A stretch of DNA of 64,000 bases from positions 21,995,789 to 22,059,788 of the forward strand of contig NC_087062.1 in the NCBI RefSeq assembly GCF_963678635.1, in the 5' to 3' direction. Under the pieces are notes generated by a model. It was not told the DNA's origin and searched no databases. It worked only from the letters and a program-made list of their open reading frames with translations. The stretch comes from Symsagittifera roscoffensis. Its lineage: Eukaryota; Xenacoelomorpha; Acoela; Convolutidae. Shown piece after piece: positions 12,184-22,533 of the stretch (its first letter is position 1; each line of letters opens with the position of its first letter). The position numbers and the translations under genes are program-made.

Positions 12184-15100
12184 CGAAACTCCAGATGATG
12201 ATGAAATCTTTCCTTTTATAGTAGATGCAGATACTGATAGAGGACAACACATATTTTGTCAAAATTTACTCGTAAACTTATTTGAACCCGGAATCAGTCC
12301 ATGTAAAACAGAGTTCCCCAATATAAAAATCAAAAGACAAATCATAGATCACTACTTAAAAGATATATGCAACATAACACAACAGTATGGAATCTACTCC
12401 ATAGAATTCACTTCCCCAAACCATAATAATCGAACATATACTATACAAACAGACGATCTTGATTTAGAATTTTCAAAAGTTTTTTCAGAATATATAAAAA
12501 GCATCCAATACCATAACTCACAAAGAGCAAACTCCATTTTCACCAATGAAGTTTTCGCAATAATATATAGTTATATTTCAATATTAGAAAACGAAATCCC
12601 ATTAACAAATGTCTCACCGACAGAAACATCTAAACATTTAAGAGTACGACATGAAATCACACTACTCTCTAGTTATTTAAACATCATTAAAGAAAATTTC
12701 ACGAAAGACGACGTTTCACAACATACCAAACAAGATTTACAAAAAATTTTGGCATGGTTCATAATAGATTATTTCACACACAATATTGATTTAATTGCAC
12801 AAGCAAGAAAAAATTTTAGACCCCAAAATTCGAACGATGATACCGCTATCACAGAACAATCAGATTATGTTTGGGACCCCGAATGGTCTCATCCCGCATT
12901 TATAAGCTTCCCACAATCAATCTCAAGTCAAGCAATAGGTACAATATCTTACATAAGAGATTATGTAAGAGTAATACCATTAACAATTGATGCAACACCA
13001 TTAAACTATAATACATTTTTACCCGATACACAAAATAATAGTTTAAACTCTACAGTTATACACAATGAAAACCTCAATGGAACTAGGAATCTTACTCAAC
13101 AAGATATCCAGACACCATCACACTTCATAAATGAAGAAATTGTACACACAACAACTACACAACAAAGTATTTCACCAATACGCCCAAATTTAACAACACC
13201 AAGAAATACAAATCCTTCACAAACACAGGTAACCTTACAATCAACCGTTAAACCTTCGGTTGCCCCTAAATATTCACATATGGATTACCAAACATATAGA
13301 CCCATGACAATACCATCAAAAACACGCAAAACATTCACTAGAAACAACTTTGCAGACCATAATTATAATTATACACATCCATCAAAAACAAATTATCAAC
13401 CACAAAGGAATTTTAATCAATATACAAAACCTCGAAACTGGGATAACCCAACGGCCCAATATAATTCCAAAAATTTTCAACCAAATCCTCCACAGGATCG
13501 CAGTGAAAATTACCCATTTTTTCAACAAAATAAAAATAAAAAACAAACATCTTATCAAATGGATTATTTATCCTCAGATGACGATTTTTTACAACCAGAT
13601 ATATTTGCACCAAATACTCAAGAATATCGTAGACAAGGAATACAGAGAACACGTACAAATCATAGAAATTTTTCTCCACAACCAATAGATGCACAACATC
13701 AACAACCAATTCAACAACAAAATCTAATTAATACACAATCTTTTCAACCAATTCAACAACAAAATCCAATGACTGCACACTCGTATCAACCATCACAAAT
13801 GCAAAATGAAATACCACTTCCATATTATCTCCAACAACATGAAATAACAAGAAACCAACTTTCCAATTTTTCTCAAATGCCAAATGCAGCAGAATCATTA
13901 CAAATGACAATGAATCCATACCTTATGGGTGGATCATCAATAACATCAAACAAACCTTTAATGGTTTTCACAGGAACAGACCCTGAATACTCTGTAGAAG
14001 ATTATTTAAATGCAGTAACAGCAAACCTGATTTTAAATATAGGACCTGAACCAATTAATACGCCACTACATCAAAACTGGATACATCGACGCACAGCGTT
14101 GATACAAACAACCTTAGATGGCGCAGCCCAAAAATGGTTTTCAGTACTACCTCTAGAAATAAAATCAAACTGGAAAAGATTTACACAGGAATTTTCAAAA
14201 ATGTTTGACTCCGAAAGAAACAAACAACAACAAAGAGTTTTATGTAATGAAATTCGCAGATTACCAAACGAAACCATCAAGCAAATAGCAGTACGAATCG
14301 AAACACTAGTTCGAAAAGCATACTCACTAAATACACATGACTATAAAAACACAAAGATGACAGAAATCTTAATGATGACCTTAACACCACAATTAAGGAA
14401 AATAGCAATAAAAAAGAGAGCATCCCATCCTTCTTCAATTCGAGAACCCGATTTAGATTTTAGAAAACTAGTAGACAAACTAGAACAAGCAGAAATCACG
14501 ATGAAACTAGAAGAAACGGAAAATCTGAAATTACAATACGTTAACAAAATTGAAACGACTCCCACTAATATTAATAATATACAGGAATCAGAGACAAGCC
14601 TCGTTGAAAAAATCACTGAAATACTCAATATTTACGAAAAGAACCCGAACTTTAAAGGCAAACCATCTTTCAAAAAATGGTGTAATTATTGCCGACGATA
14701 CGGACATAGTATTTCCGAATGTAGACAAAAACAGCAAGATAGTCAAAATAAACCTCAAAAATACAAAGAACCAAATAAATCATTCTATCAATACATGAAA
14801 AAAGATCAAAATCTACCAAACAAAAATGTATACAGCAACAACAGTTCAGGAAAGCCACTTCCGAACAATACAAGTTATACAAGAAATCAATCCCCATATA
14901 ACTCAAGTTATAGAGGAAGATCACCAGAACGAAGAAATACACAAAATTCATCACAAAATCACTACAATAGACCAAATAGTAGAAGTAACTACTCCAGATC
15001 AAATTCAAATACACAACGATTTGTTTCTAGATCTAATTCCCAATCAAGAAATAACTACTACCCAAACAACCAATCACGAAATTCATCATACAATAGGAAT

Positions 15101-18100
15101 AGAAACTACTCCTATAATCGAAATAGAAGTTATTCAAACAACCGAAACCAGAATTACCCGAACAATCGATCAAGGAATAACTCATATAATAGATCGAACT
15201 ATAACAGACCAAACAAAAATTACCAAAACAGATCGCGAAATAATTCACAAAATCGACACCCAAGTTATAATAATCGTTATAGAAATTATTCCCAATCACC
15301 ACACCGGAATAATAATCACTATAATAACTCTAATAATCGTCATAGAAGCAGTACACCTAAACATCAAAGACAAATCAATCAAGTACAAGCTAACCCAGAA
15401 ACAACATCAGACCCCCCAGGTATTGATGACACAGTAACTAATACGTTACAACTCAATCAAGTAAACTGTACATCATCAGATTCAGAAAGTGATACTGAAA
15501 ACACTCTTGCTATCAATATGATAAAAGTCGAAAATGACTATGAATCTGTCATATATGAACAACCCTTTCCATCACATATATATGAAAATCAATCAGAATT
15601 TCTTCAAAATTATTACACTACACCCATAAATTCCACACCAACAACGCAAGAAACAAATGCAAAAAATACTACAGAACAACCCAATCAAAATGTCAAAACA
15701 AAATGCTTGAATACAAACCACATCTACCAAAATATACAAAAAGAACAACCCAAAGAAAAAATTTGGACAATACCATTTCTCTTAGAAAGCCCAAGAAATA
15801 AAGAATTTCAACCACCAGACCTTGAAATAGATTTTTTAATTGATTCAGGAGCAGAATCAAACATAATAAACATTCCCACATGGAATGAAATAAAAACTTT
15901 ACATCCAAAGCTAACACCTCTTGAAACCTCCAGTAAGCTAGCAACAGCACAAGGATCAACATTGATAAACTACGGAAAAATCCAATTATTTCTCCTCCCT
16001 ACCAGAACAATGGAGCAAAGTAAAATTCTAAACAAGCCATTTAAACAAATATTCCATATCACTGATATTAAATATAATATCATTGGAATACCATTTATTT
16101 CAAAGTATATACCAACAATTAACATCCTAAACAGTAAAATATTAATCAAAGATAAATATACAAAAACAAAAGAAACATCCCTAACATTTTTTCAAAGATT
16201 AAATAAACAACCACCATTCTTTTCAAAATTCTATCCGATATTTAACCAACAAAGAAAACACCTGAAACCACTATCAGGAAACATCTATAATTTTTCAATC
16301 AAACAAGTTCACCAATATGATAAAGAACAAAACAAACAAAAATTTTATATGTCAGATTTTGAATTCAAACCTATTCATAAATTTTTCAAAATCACAATCT
16401 CTTCAATAAAATATTTGAAAAATTCGAATTCAGATATTATTTCCTTACATGTTTATAACAACACACCTTACCAAGTAACATTACCTTTAGGACTTTTAGG
16501 ATATTGTGAAACCAACGCTACAATATCACCAATACACGAAAAAGCCTATCGCGTAAATAATATACTCCAATTACTAGATATTTGCCAATCTACAATTCTT
16601 AATGAAGAATTATCTATAAATAATATAATAAGTAACGAAAACAGAAATACGGATTATTTCACAAAAACTCCATATTTCAAACCTACATTCAACATAAGTA
16701 ACTACACAGAGGACCAACAAAAATTTTTAACAATGTTTAATTTCCAACATTCACAAATAACACAAGACGAATTCGAAAAGTTAGCCAAACAGCTAATTAA
16801 ATATTCATCAGTCTATGCAACATCAAAATTCGATGTTGGCAAAATCAGTTCATCACTACATCTCCCGTTAAAACCAGACGCAGTTTTCAAAAAACAGAGA
16901 GCAAGTAAAGTACCAATTCACTTACATGATAAAGTAAACAGATTACTCGATATTTTAGAACAATACAATATTATATCACCAGTAAACAAAGAAGAACAAC
17001 CAAAAGGGAACACATTTATCAACCCCGTTATCATTCTAGCTAAAGGAGAATCATTAAAAATCGTTCTCGATGCTAGATACCTCAATTCACTTATAGATGA
17101 ATCAAAATGTAATTGGCCCATTGAACCAATACAAGTTATTTTAACAAAAATAAACGGCAAATACTTTACAACCGCCGACATGAATAGTGCATACAATCAA
17201 ATGCCACTAGATGAACAATCACGACGTTTAACACAATTTGTTATCGGAAACCAACAATATGAATTCAACCGCTTATTCTATGGAATATCCATAGGACCAG
17301 CAGCATTTTCAGCTTTTATGAGCAAAATTTTTAGACCACTAATACTCAAGAAAAACGCAATCACCTATTTAGACGATGTTTTTATGCAATCACAAACAAA
17401 AGACGAAATGTTCAAAGTTTTAGAAAAATATCACCAAATACTTCAGAACGAAAATCTGAAGGCCGCCCCCGATAAATCACACTTCTTTTTGACAAGAGTT
17501 AAATTCTTAGGACATAACATAGAAAGAAAAACAATCACTCCACTGAAATCACGCATTGACGCTATTCAAAAACTTCAACCACCAACAAATAAAAAGAAAA
17601 TCCAAGAATTCCTTGGAATGTTAAACTTTTTAAGTAAATATGTTTATAAAATGCAATTATATCTACGACCATTTTACAACATCCTTAGACAACAAAATAA
17701 TTTTGAATGGAATACAGAACATCAAACACGATTCGAAGAAATAAAGAAACTTTTAACTGAACAAATTTCAAACACAATTCCAGACCCTGATCAACCATTT
17801 TATGCAATGTGCGATGCTTCGAACTTTGGCATCGGCGCAGCACTATTACAATCACATAATGGTACAAATAAAATGAACCTCATATCAGCAAATTCTCGAT
17901 TATTCACTCAAGCAGAGCTACGACTCTCAACTCTAATGAGAGAATGTACAGCCATAATATATACACTGACAGAATATGAATTTCTGATACTTGGATCAAA
18001 ACATCCCACAGTTTTATTCACAGACCACAAACCAATCATCTTTCTCTTTACACAAAAATCTAACCCAAACCACCGAGTTTACAGATTTCAACTAATTCTA

Positions 18101-20380
18101 ATGAAATTTCCAAACTTACATATAGTTTGGACTGCAGGAAAAAATCTTGCATTACCAGACACCTTAAGTCGAAATACACCACCTGAATTACTTACACGAA
18201 AAACAACAGTTGAAATACCCAAAAATATAAAATTCTACCTTGCAGAAAACGAAACATCACCTCGATTAGAATGCAAATATGCAGTTAAAACTGATATTGA
18301 ACAATCACAAATAAATAATTTACAACATTTCCCACTTTATTTAGATTGTCAAAATAATCATTATGAAGTTGACCTACTTGGAACATCAACTTTTAAACCA
18401 ATTCCATATTCTCAATGGATAAAAAGTAACACCCAACAAAAACGAACAAAACAACACCCGCCTAAAAAAGACCATTTTCCACTAATTGAAAAAGAAGATT
18501 TAACTGATAAAATAAATTTATCAGGACCACAAACAAATGATTCAAAATACACAATAAATCAAGTTTTTGACCTTCACGACCCACTTGATACAATACCCTT
18601 ATCTAAATTAGAAATCGAAAACATTTTTCTCCCCCCAACAGAAACAATTACAATTTCAACACTGAAACAATATCAAAACCTTGACCCAGTAATTCGACAA
18701 CTGAAATCATGGCACAAATATAAAACTAAACCTATCAAAGCAGATTCAACCATTCTAGGAAACAAGACACTCCTCCGATATTTTCGCAAATTTAATTACA
18801 CAACAATTAATGAAACTACAGACCTTTTAGAATACAACTTAAACGAATCCATAGTCCCCTGTCTTCCTTTAAGTATGATTCTCATCGCTTTTAATATTTC
18901 CCATACACAAAATATTAAAGGACACTCTGGATCAGAGAAAACATATTCAAATTTTATACAAAATTTTTACTTCCCAAATGCACCAATTTGGATAAAAGTA
19001 CTATGCAATGATTGTATAGTATGTCAACTGAATAAACCTTACCCAAATCAAAAACAAATAGCACAAAAACAAGATTTTAAAGGACAAAGTTTGTACTTTA
19101 ATCACCGTATCTCATTTGATACTAAAGGCCCAATTTCACCCTCATCAGAAGGAAACTCCTACATTATGGTAATTGTTGACGCATTCACACATTATGTAGC
19201 ACTTAACCCAGTACCACATTGTAATGCTTATTACGCATATACAACACTCTATGAACACTGGATAGCAAAATTCGGACTACCAGAAACTTTAGTTACAGAC
19301 AATGGTACAGAATTCATAAATAATGAAATAATAACACTATGTCATTTATACAACATTAAACACAAACCACGTACATCTCATGCACCTTGGACAAACGGCT
19401 TAGTCGAAGGTATGAACCGTTCACTACAAGAATATCTTAGATGTATCATCAACGGAAATGATACAAAATATACCGAATGGTCAGCAGATGTAAAATTATT
19501 TCCCTTAGCATATAATTCACAAATTACGACAACTTTAGGAATGTCACCATACGAAATGGTTTTCAACCAAAAGCCACGCAAACCAATAATGTTTACAGCA
19601 AATTCTCATAAAAACGCACAAGGTTATTGTCAACCAAATAAAGACTCAATTTGTTATAACCTACCTTTACATACACACGATGAAGATCATTTTCATCACC
19701 CACAAATTCTTAAATTAGCCTCCGGTACACACACCGAATGGATTTTAAATAGAGATAAGAAACACAATGAAATTTACCAAAAAATAACGAAAAAGTTATT
19801 ACAAAGACAAAACATAAATGACCAAATCAATTCACGTTTTACACCAGCTTCCGATTTAAAAATTGGAACATTTGTTTTAATACCTAATTTTAATACTCAA
19901 AAAGGAATTTCTAAAAAATTACAACCCCTCCGAAAAGGACCCTACCAAATAATTGCAAAACCCACTGATGTCACATATAAAATTACCGACTCAAACAAAA
20001 AAGAAATCGTTCAACATCGAAACAACCTATTACCTTATTACCCAAAAGAATACGCACTCCGCGAATTAACCCAATTATATTCTTTCACAGGATTAAAAAT
20101 CATTCAAAATGAACCACATCTGAAAAACACAGAACAAAATGATAACCCCACCGAAAATCAAAACACAAAACCAACCGCCACCAAAAACAATACACAAAAC
20201 CATAAAGAATCTCCAAAACCAAGAAAAAATAGAAAAATGACAGAACAAATAATACCCCAAGAAGAAATAGACAAATCAGAACATAGAAAAACAACAAGAC
20301 TCCGAAATCAACCACGTAAAAACTACAAAATGTTCATCCCCCAATCTAAAATATTAAAGAAAGTAGAATTTAAAAAGTAA
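12158..20380 (+). CDS. gag-pol: Gag-Pol polyprotein, single 2740-codon frame
   Basis: Encodes the structural and enzymatic proteins of the element. Residues 1-220 are globular; about 260-590 are Q/N/T/P-rich; about 600-790 resemble a retrotransposon capsid. A CCHC knuckle sits at C842, C845, H850, C855. About 880-1070 is an Asn/Ser/Arg/Tyr-rich low-complexity region. Protease DSGA is at 1229-1232 with an IIG flap-side motif near 1307. The RT spans about 1565-1790 (D1674; YLDD 1737-1740). RNase H shows D1886 and D1956. Integrase has H2249, H2256, C2286, C2289 and D2321, D2381, E2417 (D59D35E), then GPY at 2594-2596 and a K/N-rich tail. All catalytic residues are present and no frameshift separates gag from pol, unlike most env-bearing Gypsy elements. 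The ATG overlaps the preceding ORF by 26 bases. Confidence 0.96.
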   Translation: MSSTHTPGDETPDDDEIFPFIVDADTDRGQHIFCQNLLVNLFEPGISPCKTEFPNIKIKRQIIDHYLKDICNITQQYGIYSIEFTSPNHNNRTYTIQTDDLDLEFSKVFSEYIKSIQYHNSQRANSIFTNEVFAIIYSYISILENEIPLTNVSPTETSKHLRVRHEITLLSSYLNIIKENFTKDDVSQHTKQDLQKILAWFIIDYFTHNIDLIAQARKNFRPQNSNDDTAITEQSDYVWDPEWSHPAFISFPQSISSQAIGTISYIRDYVRVIPLTIDATPLNYNTFLPDTQNNSLNSTVIHNENLNGTRNLTQQDIQTPSHFINEEIVHTTTTQQSISPIRPNLTTPRNTNPSQTQVTLQSTVKPSVAPKYSHMDYQTYRPMTIPSKTRKTFTRNNFADHNYNYTHPSKTNYQPQRNFNQYTKPRNWDNPTAQYNSKNFQPNPPQDRSENYPFFQQNKNKKQTSYQMDYLSSDDDFLQPDIFAPNTQEYRRQGIQRTRTNHRNFSPQPIDAQHQQPIQQQNLINTQSFQPIQQQNPMTAHSYQPSQMQNEIPLPYYLQQHEITRNQLSNFSQMPNAAESLQMTMNPYLMGGSSITSNKPLMVFTGTDPEYSVEDYLNAVTANLILNIGPEPINTPLHQNWIHRRTALIQTTLDGAAQKWFSVLPLEIKSNWKRFTQEFSKMFDSERNKQQQRVLCNEIRRLPNETIKQIAVRIETLVRKAYSLNTHDYKNTKMTEILMMTLTPQLRKIAIKKRASHPSSIREPDLDFRKLVDKLEQAEITMKLEETENLKLQYVNKIETTPTNINNIQESETSLVEKITEILNIYEKNPNFKGKPSFKKWCNYCRRYGHSISECRQKQQDSQNKPQKYKEPNKSFYQYMKKDQNLPNKNVYSNNSSGKPLPNNTSYTRNQSPYNSSYRGRSPERRNTQNSSQNHYNRPNSRSNYSRSNSNTQRFVSRSNSQSRNNYYPNNQSRNSSYNRNRNYSYNRNRSYSNNRNQNYPNNRSRNNSYNRSNYNRPNKNYQNRSRNNSQNRHPSYNNRYRNYSQSPHRNNNHYNNSNNRHRSSTPKHQRQINQVQANPETTSDPPGIDDTVTNTLQLNQVNCTSSDSESDTENTLAINMIKVENDYESVIYEQPFPSHIYENQSEFLQNYYTTPINSTPTTQETNAKNTTEQPNQNVKTKCLNTNHIYQNIQKEQPKEKIWTIPFLLESPRNKEFQPPDLEIDFLIDSGAESNIINIPTWNEIKTLHPKLTPLETSSKLATAQGSTLINYGKIQLFLLPTRTMEQSKILNKPFKQIFHITDIKYNIIGIPFISKYIPTINILNSKILIKDKYTKTKETSLTFFQRLNKQPPFFSKFYPIFNQQRKHLKPLSGNIYNFSIKQVHQYDKEQNKQKFYMSDFEFKPIHKFFKITISSIKYLKNSNSDIISLHVYNNTPYQVTLPLGLLGYCETNATISPIHEKAYRVNNILQLLDICQSTILNEELSINNIISNENRNTDYFTKTPYFKPTFNISNYTEDQQKFLTMFNFQHSQITQDEFEKLAKQLIKYSSVYATSKFDVGKISSSLHLPLKPDAVFKKQRASKVPIHLHDKVNRLLDILEQYNIISPVNKEEQPKGNTFINPVIILAKGESLKIVLDARYLNSLIDESKCNWPIEPIQVILTKINGKYFTTADMNSAYNQMPLDEQSRRLTQFVIGNQQYEFNRLFYGISIGPAAFSAFMSKIFRPLILKKNAITYLDDVFMQSQTKDEMFKVLEKYHQILQNENLKAAPDKSHFFLTRVKFLGHNIERKTITPLKSRIDAIQKLQPPTNKKKIQEFLGMLNFLSKYVYKMQLYLRPFYNILRQQNNFEWNTEHQTRFEEIKKLLTEQISNTIPDPDQPFYAMCDASNFGIGAALLQSHNGTNKMNLISANSRLFTQAELRLSTLMRECTAIIYTLTEYEFLILGSKHPTVLFTDHKPIIFLFTQKSNPNHRVYRFQLILMKFPNLHIVWTAGKNLALPDTLSRNTPPELLTRKTTVEIPKNIKFYLAENETSPRLECKYAVKTDIEQSQINNLQHFPLYLDCQNNHYEVDLLGTSTFKPIPYSQWIKSNTQQKRTKQHPPKKDHFPLIEKEDLTDKINLSGPQTNDSKYTINQVFDLHDPLDTIPLSKLEIENIFLPPTETITISTLKQYQNLDPVIRQLKSWHKYKTKPIKADSTILGNKTLLRYFRKFNYTTINETTDLLEYNLNESIVPCLPLSMILIAFNISHTQNIKGHSGSEKTYSNFIQNFYFPNAPIWIKVLCNDCIVCQLNKPYPNQKQIAQKQDFKGQSLYFNHRISFDTKGPISPSSEGNSYIMVIVDAFTHYVALNPVPHCNAYYAYTTLYEHWIAKFGLPETLVTDNGTEFINNEIITLCHLYNIKHKPRTSHAPWTNGLVEGMNRSLQEYLRCIINGNDTKYTEWSADVKLFPLAYNSQITTTLGMSPYEMVFNQKPRKPIMFTANSHKNAQGYCQPNKDSICYNLPLHTHDEDHFHHPQILKLASGTHTEWILNRDKKHNEIYQKITKKLLQRQNINDQINSRFTPASDLKIGTFVLIPNFNTQKGISKKLQPLRKGPYQIIAKPTDVTYKITDSNKKEIVQHRNNLLPYYPKEYALRELTQLYSFTGLKIIQNEPHLKNTEQNDNPTENQNTKPTATKNNTQNHKESPKPRKNRKMTEQIIPQEEIDKSEHRKTTRLRNQPRKNYKMFIPQSKILKKVEFKK

Positions 20381-20980
20381 TTTTAAGATTTTATACTTCA
20401 CAATCTTGAAACCCCCGTAACATTTTTCATTTCAATTTTTCAAAATAACATGCTCACAAGTACGCATTAATTCTAGTTCAAAATAGACCAATAGGATTCA
20501 TCCAATCCGCCACTTTCTCTAACTCAAACTAAGATCAATTAGACGAATAATCTAGAACTCCAGGCACATCTCTAACTATAACTTTACAACCTCCAGGTCA
20601 AAAATAAGCAAACCACTCCAACTTGACAGCTAAAATAAATATCACCATAATACCGTACCCCTCCCTTATCTAATAAACCAAAGATCAACAATATTTCCCC
20701 AACTCAGACCACGAATACCCCCAAAACAAATTTGATAACTTAGCCTAAAGTAACAAAATGAAGATTTTAATTAGCCTAAAGTATAAAAATCTCACCATAC
20801 CCCGGATCATTTGACAAACAAAAATAAAGAAAAAGACGACCTCCCAGTCACCATGAAAATTGCCCCCAACAATTTTTTACAAAACTCAACCCACTTGTCA
20901 AAAAACTAATAAATAATTCGACCACACTAGAAAATCGCCTCAAACAGCAAAAAATATTCGACCAAGAGATCATTTCTTAA
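20381..20980 (+). other. Spacer after gag-pol
   Basis: 600 bases with stops in all forward frames and no recognisable ORF. It is C/A-rich. In env-bearing elements the acceptor for a spliced downstream message would lie here, but I see no single outstanding acceptor. It may hold a subgenomic promoter or splice acceptor for the accessory cassette (inference). Confidence 0.5.
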
Positions 20981-21211
20981 ATGCTCTTCTCTCAAACAGT
21001 TGCTCAAATACTTATAAATTTTAAACATTTTTTTTCAATACTTGAAGCCTTTATAATATTTCTTTTTGATATACTTGAATATTTTCTAATAATCCTAATC
21101 ATTTTTTGTAACATTTTTTTAATTTTCTACACTATACTCGAACTATTCCTCCAACTTTCCAAAACCCTTGAATATATCCACAGGTACGATTTTAACAACT
21201 TGTCTAAATGA
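20981..21211 (+). CDS. Small hydrophobic membrane ORF A, 76 codons
   Basis: Unrecognised. A 76-residue protein whose central part (about residues 17-60) is almost entirely Ile/Leu/Phe/Tyr with few charges, predicting one long or two close membrane helices, ending in a short polar tail. The stop overlaps the next ATG as ATGA (21208-21211), which suggests coupled translation with ORF B. Position between pol and the Env-like gene and the size resemble a viral small membrane protein or viroporin (inference only). Biased base composition could inflate hydrophobicity, but the uninterrupted frame, position and overlap argue for a real gene. Confidence 0.55.
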   Translation: MLFSQTVAQILINFKHFFSILEAFIIFLFDILEYFLIILIIFCNIFLIFYTILELFLQLSKTLEYIHRYDFNNLSK

Positions 21212-21396
21212 TACGAACAATTTTCAGTAGAACTGATATTTTTTTATTGTTTGTAATTTTCATAACATTTTTATCATCCCTCATTTTGACAATATGTAAA
21301 TGTATAAAGAAAGCAATCATCACATTTGCCCTAGCAACAATTTTTCTAATTATTTTTTTGGAAGAATATTATAATAAACATAAGCCACTAAAGTAA
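21208..21396 (+). CDS. Small membrane ORF B, 62 codons, stop in a readthrough-like context
   Basis: Unrecognised. A 62-residue protein with two hydrophobic segments (about residues 10-30 and 35-50) separated by a Cys/Lys stretch (CKCIKK). It starts within the stop of ORF A. Its stop, TAA at 21394-21396, is followed directly by CAATTC, close to the CAR-YYA context known to promote stop readthrough in tobamovirus-type signals, and the same frame stays open for 378 more codons. It may therefore be both a free small membrane protein and the membrane anchor of a 440-residue extended product. Splicing could instead connect the downstream frame elsewhere. Confidence 0.6.
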   Translation: MIRTIFSRTDIFLLFVIFITFLSSLILTICKCIKKAIITFALATIFLIIFLEEYYNKHKPLK

Positions 21397-22533
21397 CAAT
21401 TCAAAAATCCATCAAAAATTGCTACCCAACAGTCACAGAATCAGTCTTCACCGACATCATCCCAAGATAATCCAACACCACCTTCAACTACTCAAAATCC
21501 TCAAACATCTACACGAATTTCTTTTCAAGACAATCCATACACTTTTGAAGAACGGCACGCTCGTTTATCTGAACCACTAGAACCAGTTCAACGACAAGCA
21601 TCTCTAAGTGAACCAACATATAATCTTTACCCAAAACTACCACAAGAACTAAGTAGAATACGAAACCTTAGTCAAAACCAAAACACAACAGAAATAAATA
21701 GACAAATTATACATCCTCGACGAAATAGAAATTTTCAAACTCCCCGAGTTCATTTTGATATACCTCAATCCCCATCACAAACCACTCCAGAAAACACCAC
21801 TGGTATCACACCAGAAACTCCTACACTTTTTTCACAACGAAGCACTTCAAGTCTACCTTCAGACTACTTAGGTTCAACACCAACATCTGAACAGATACGT
21901 GAAAATCCCTTTAACCCCCCAAACCTAACATCACGACTGCCATATTGGACTACACATTCATTTACACAAGGTGAACCAAATTTAGTCAATGACCCCATAG
22001 ATATTTCTACAGATACAACAACATCCTCATCACTACCAGAAACATTATCACTACCATCAACACCATCAATTAGTCAAATCTCACCGACACCTTTTAACTT
22101 AAATTTTCCAAATAATCTCGACGCCAGATATCGAGAACAATCATCAATAAATATTCCTTTAAGACTAGATTGGAATACATTCACAGCACCTCCACCATTA
22201 TTTGGACAACATCAAGAAAGTAACCGCCTTCATAACTGGGCACTTAATAGATTACAATATCGCCAAGATATTCACAACGATATCCGTGACCACAATATTC
22301 AAATACTCCAACAAAACAGTTTACAATTAAAGTTTGAAATCACAGTTAAATTAAACAATATTACACAACATCCCTACCCATTAAATCCACCTAACATAAC
22401 AGCTCAATCACTACCACCACCGTTTATAACTACTGAAGTAATATATAAATACGACAGATACACCAAAAACACAATTGGTTACATTACATTTTATAACCCA
22501 TACTCAGGATTATCATACACATGTATATTCTAA
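21397..22533 (+). CDS. ATG-less 378-codon frame, candidate readthrough extension of ORF B
   Basis: The frame that follows the UAA of ORF B is open for 378 codons to TAA at 22531-22533 and contains no ATG, so ordinary initiation is impossible. The first ~260 residues are rich in Pro, Ser, Thr and Gln and probably disordered; the last ~110 look globular (aromatic, alternating hydrophobic), ending in a segment with Tyr-rich motifs. The end overlaps the Env-like start by 13 bases in another frame. It could be expressed by stop readthrough from ORF B, giving a membrane-anchored protein, by splicing to an upstream start, or by non-AUG initiation. An open frame this long in a recent, intact element argues that it is translated. 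No family recognised. Confidence 0.65.
   Translation, partial: QFKNPSKIATQQSQNQSSPTSSQDNPTPPSTTQNPQTSTRISFQDNPYTFEERHARLSEPLEPVQRQASLSEPTYNLYPKLPQELSRIRNLSQNQNTTEINRQIIHPRRNRNFQTPRVHFDIPQSPSQTTPENTTGITPETPTLFSQRSTSSLPSDYLGSTPTSEQIRENPFNPPNLTSRLPYWTTHSFTQGEPNLVNDPIDISTDTTTSSSLPETLSLPSTPSISQISPTPFNLNFPNNLDARYREQSSINIPLRLDWNTFTAPPPLFGQHQESNRLHNWALNRLQYRQDIHNDIRDHNIQILQQNSLQLKFEITVKLNNITQHPYPLNPPNITAQSLPPPFITTEVIYKYDRYTKNTIGYITFYNPYSGLSYTCIF

Noticed and set aside
13350-13688. 112-codon frame inside gag
   Set aside because: Shadow of the gag frame in Q/N-rich sequence; A-rich composition lowers stop frequency.
14826-15437. 203-codon frame overlapping gag-pol
   Set aside because: It lies wholly inside the repetitive Asn/Ser/Arg region and encodes an Ile/Thr/His/Asp repeat that follows from the codon repeat; noted only as a comparison point.
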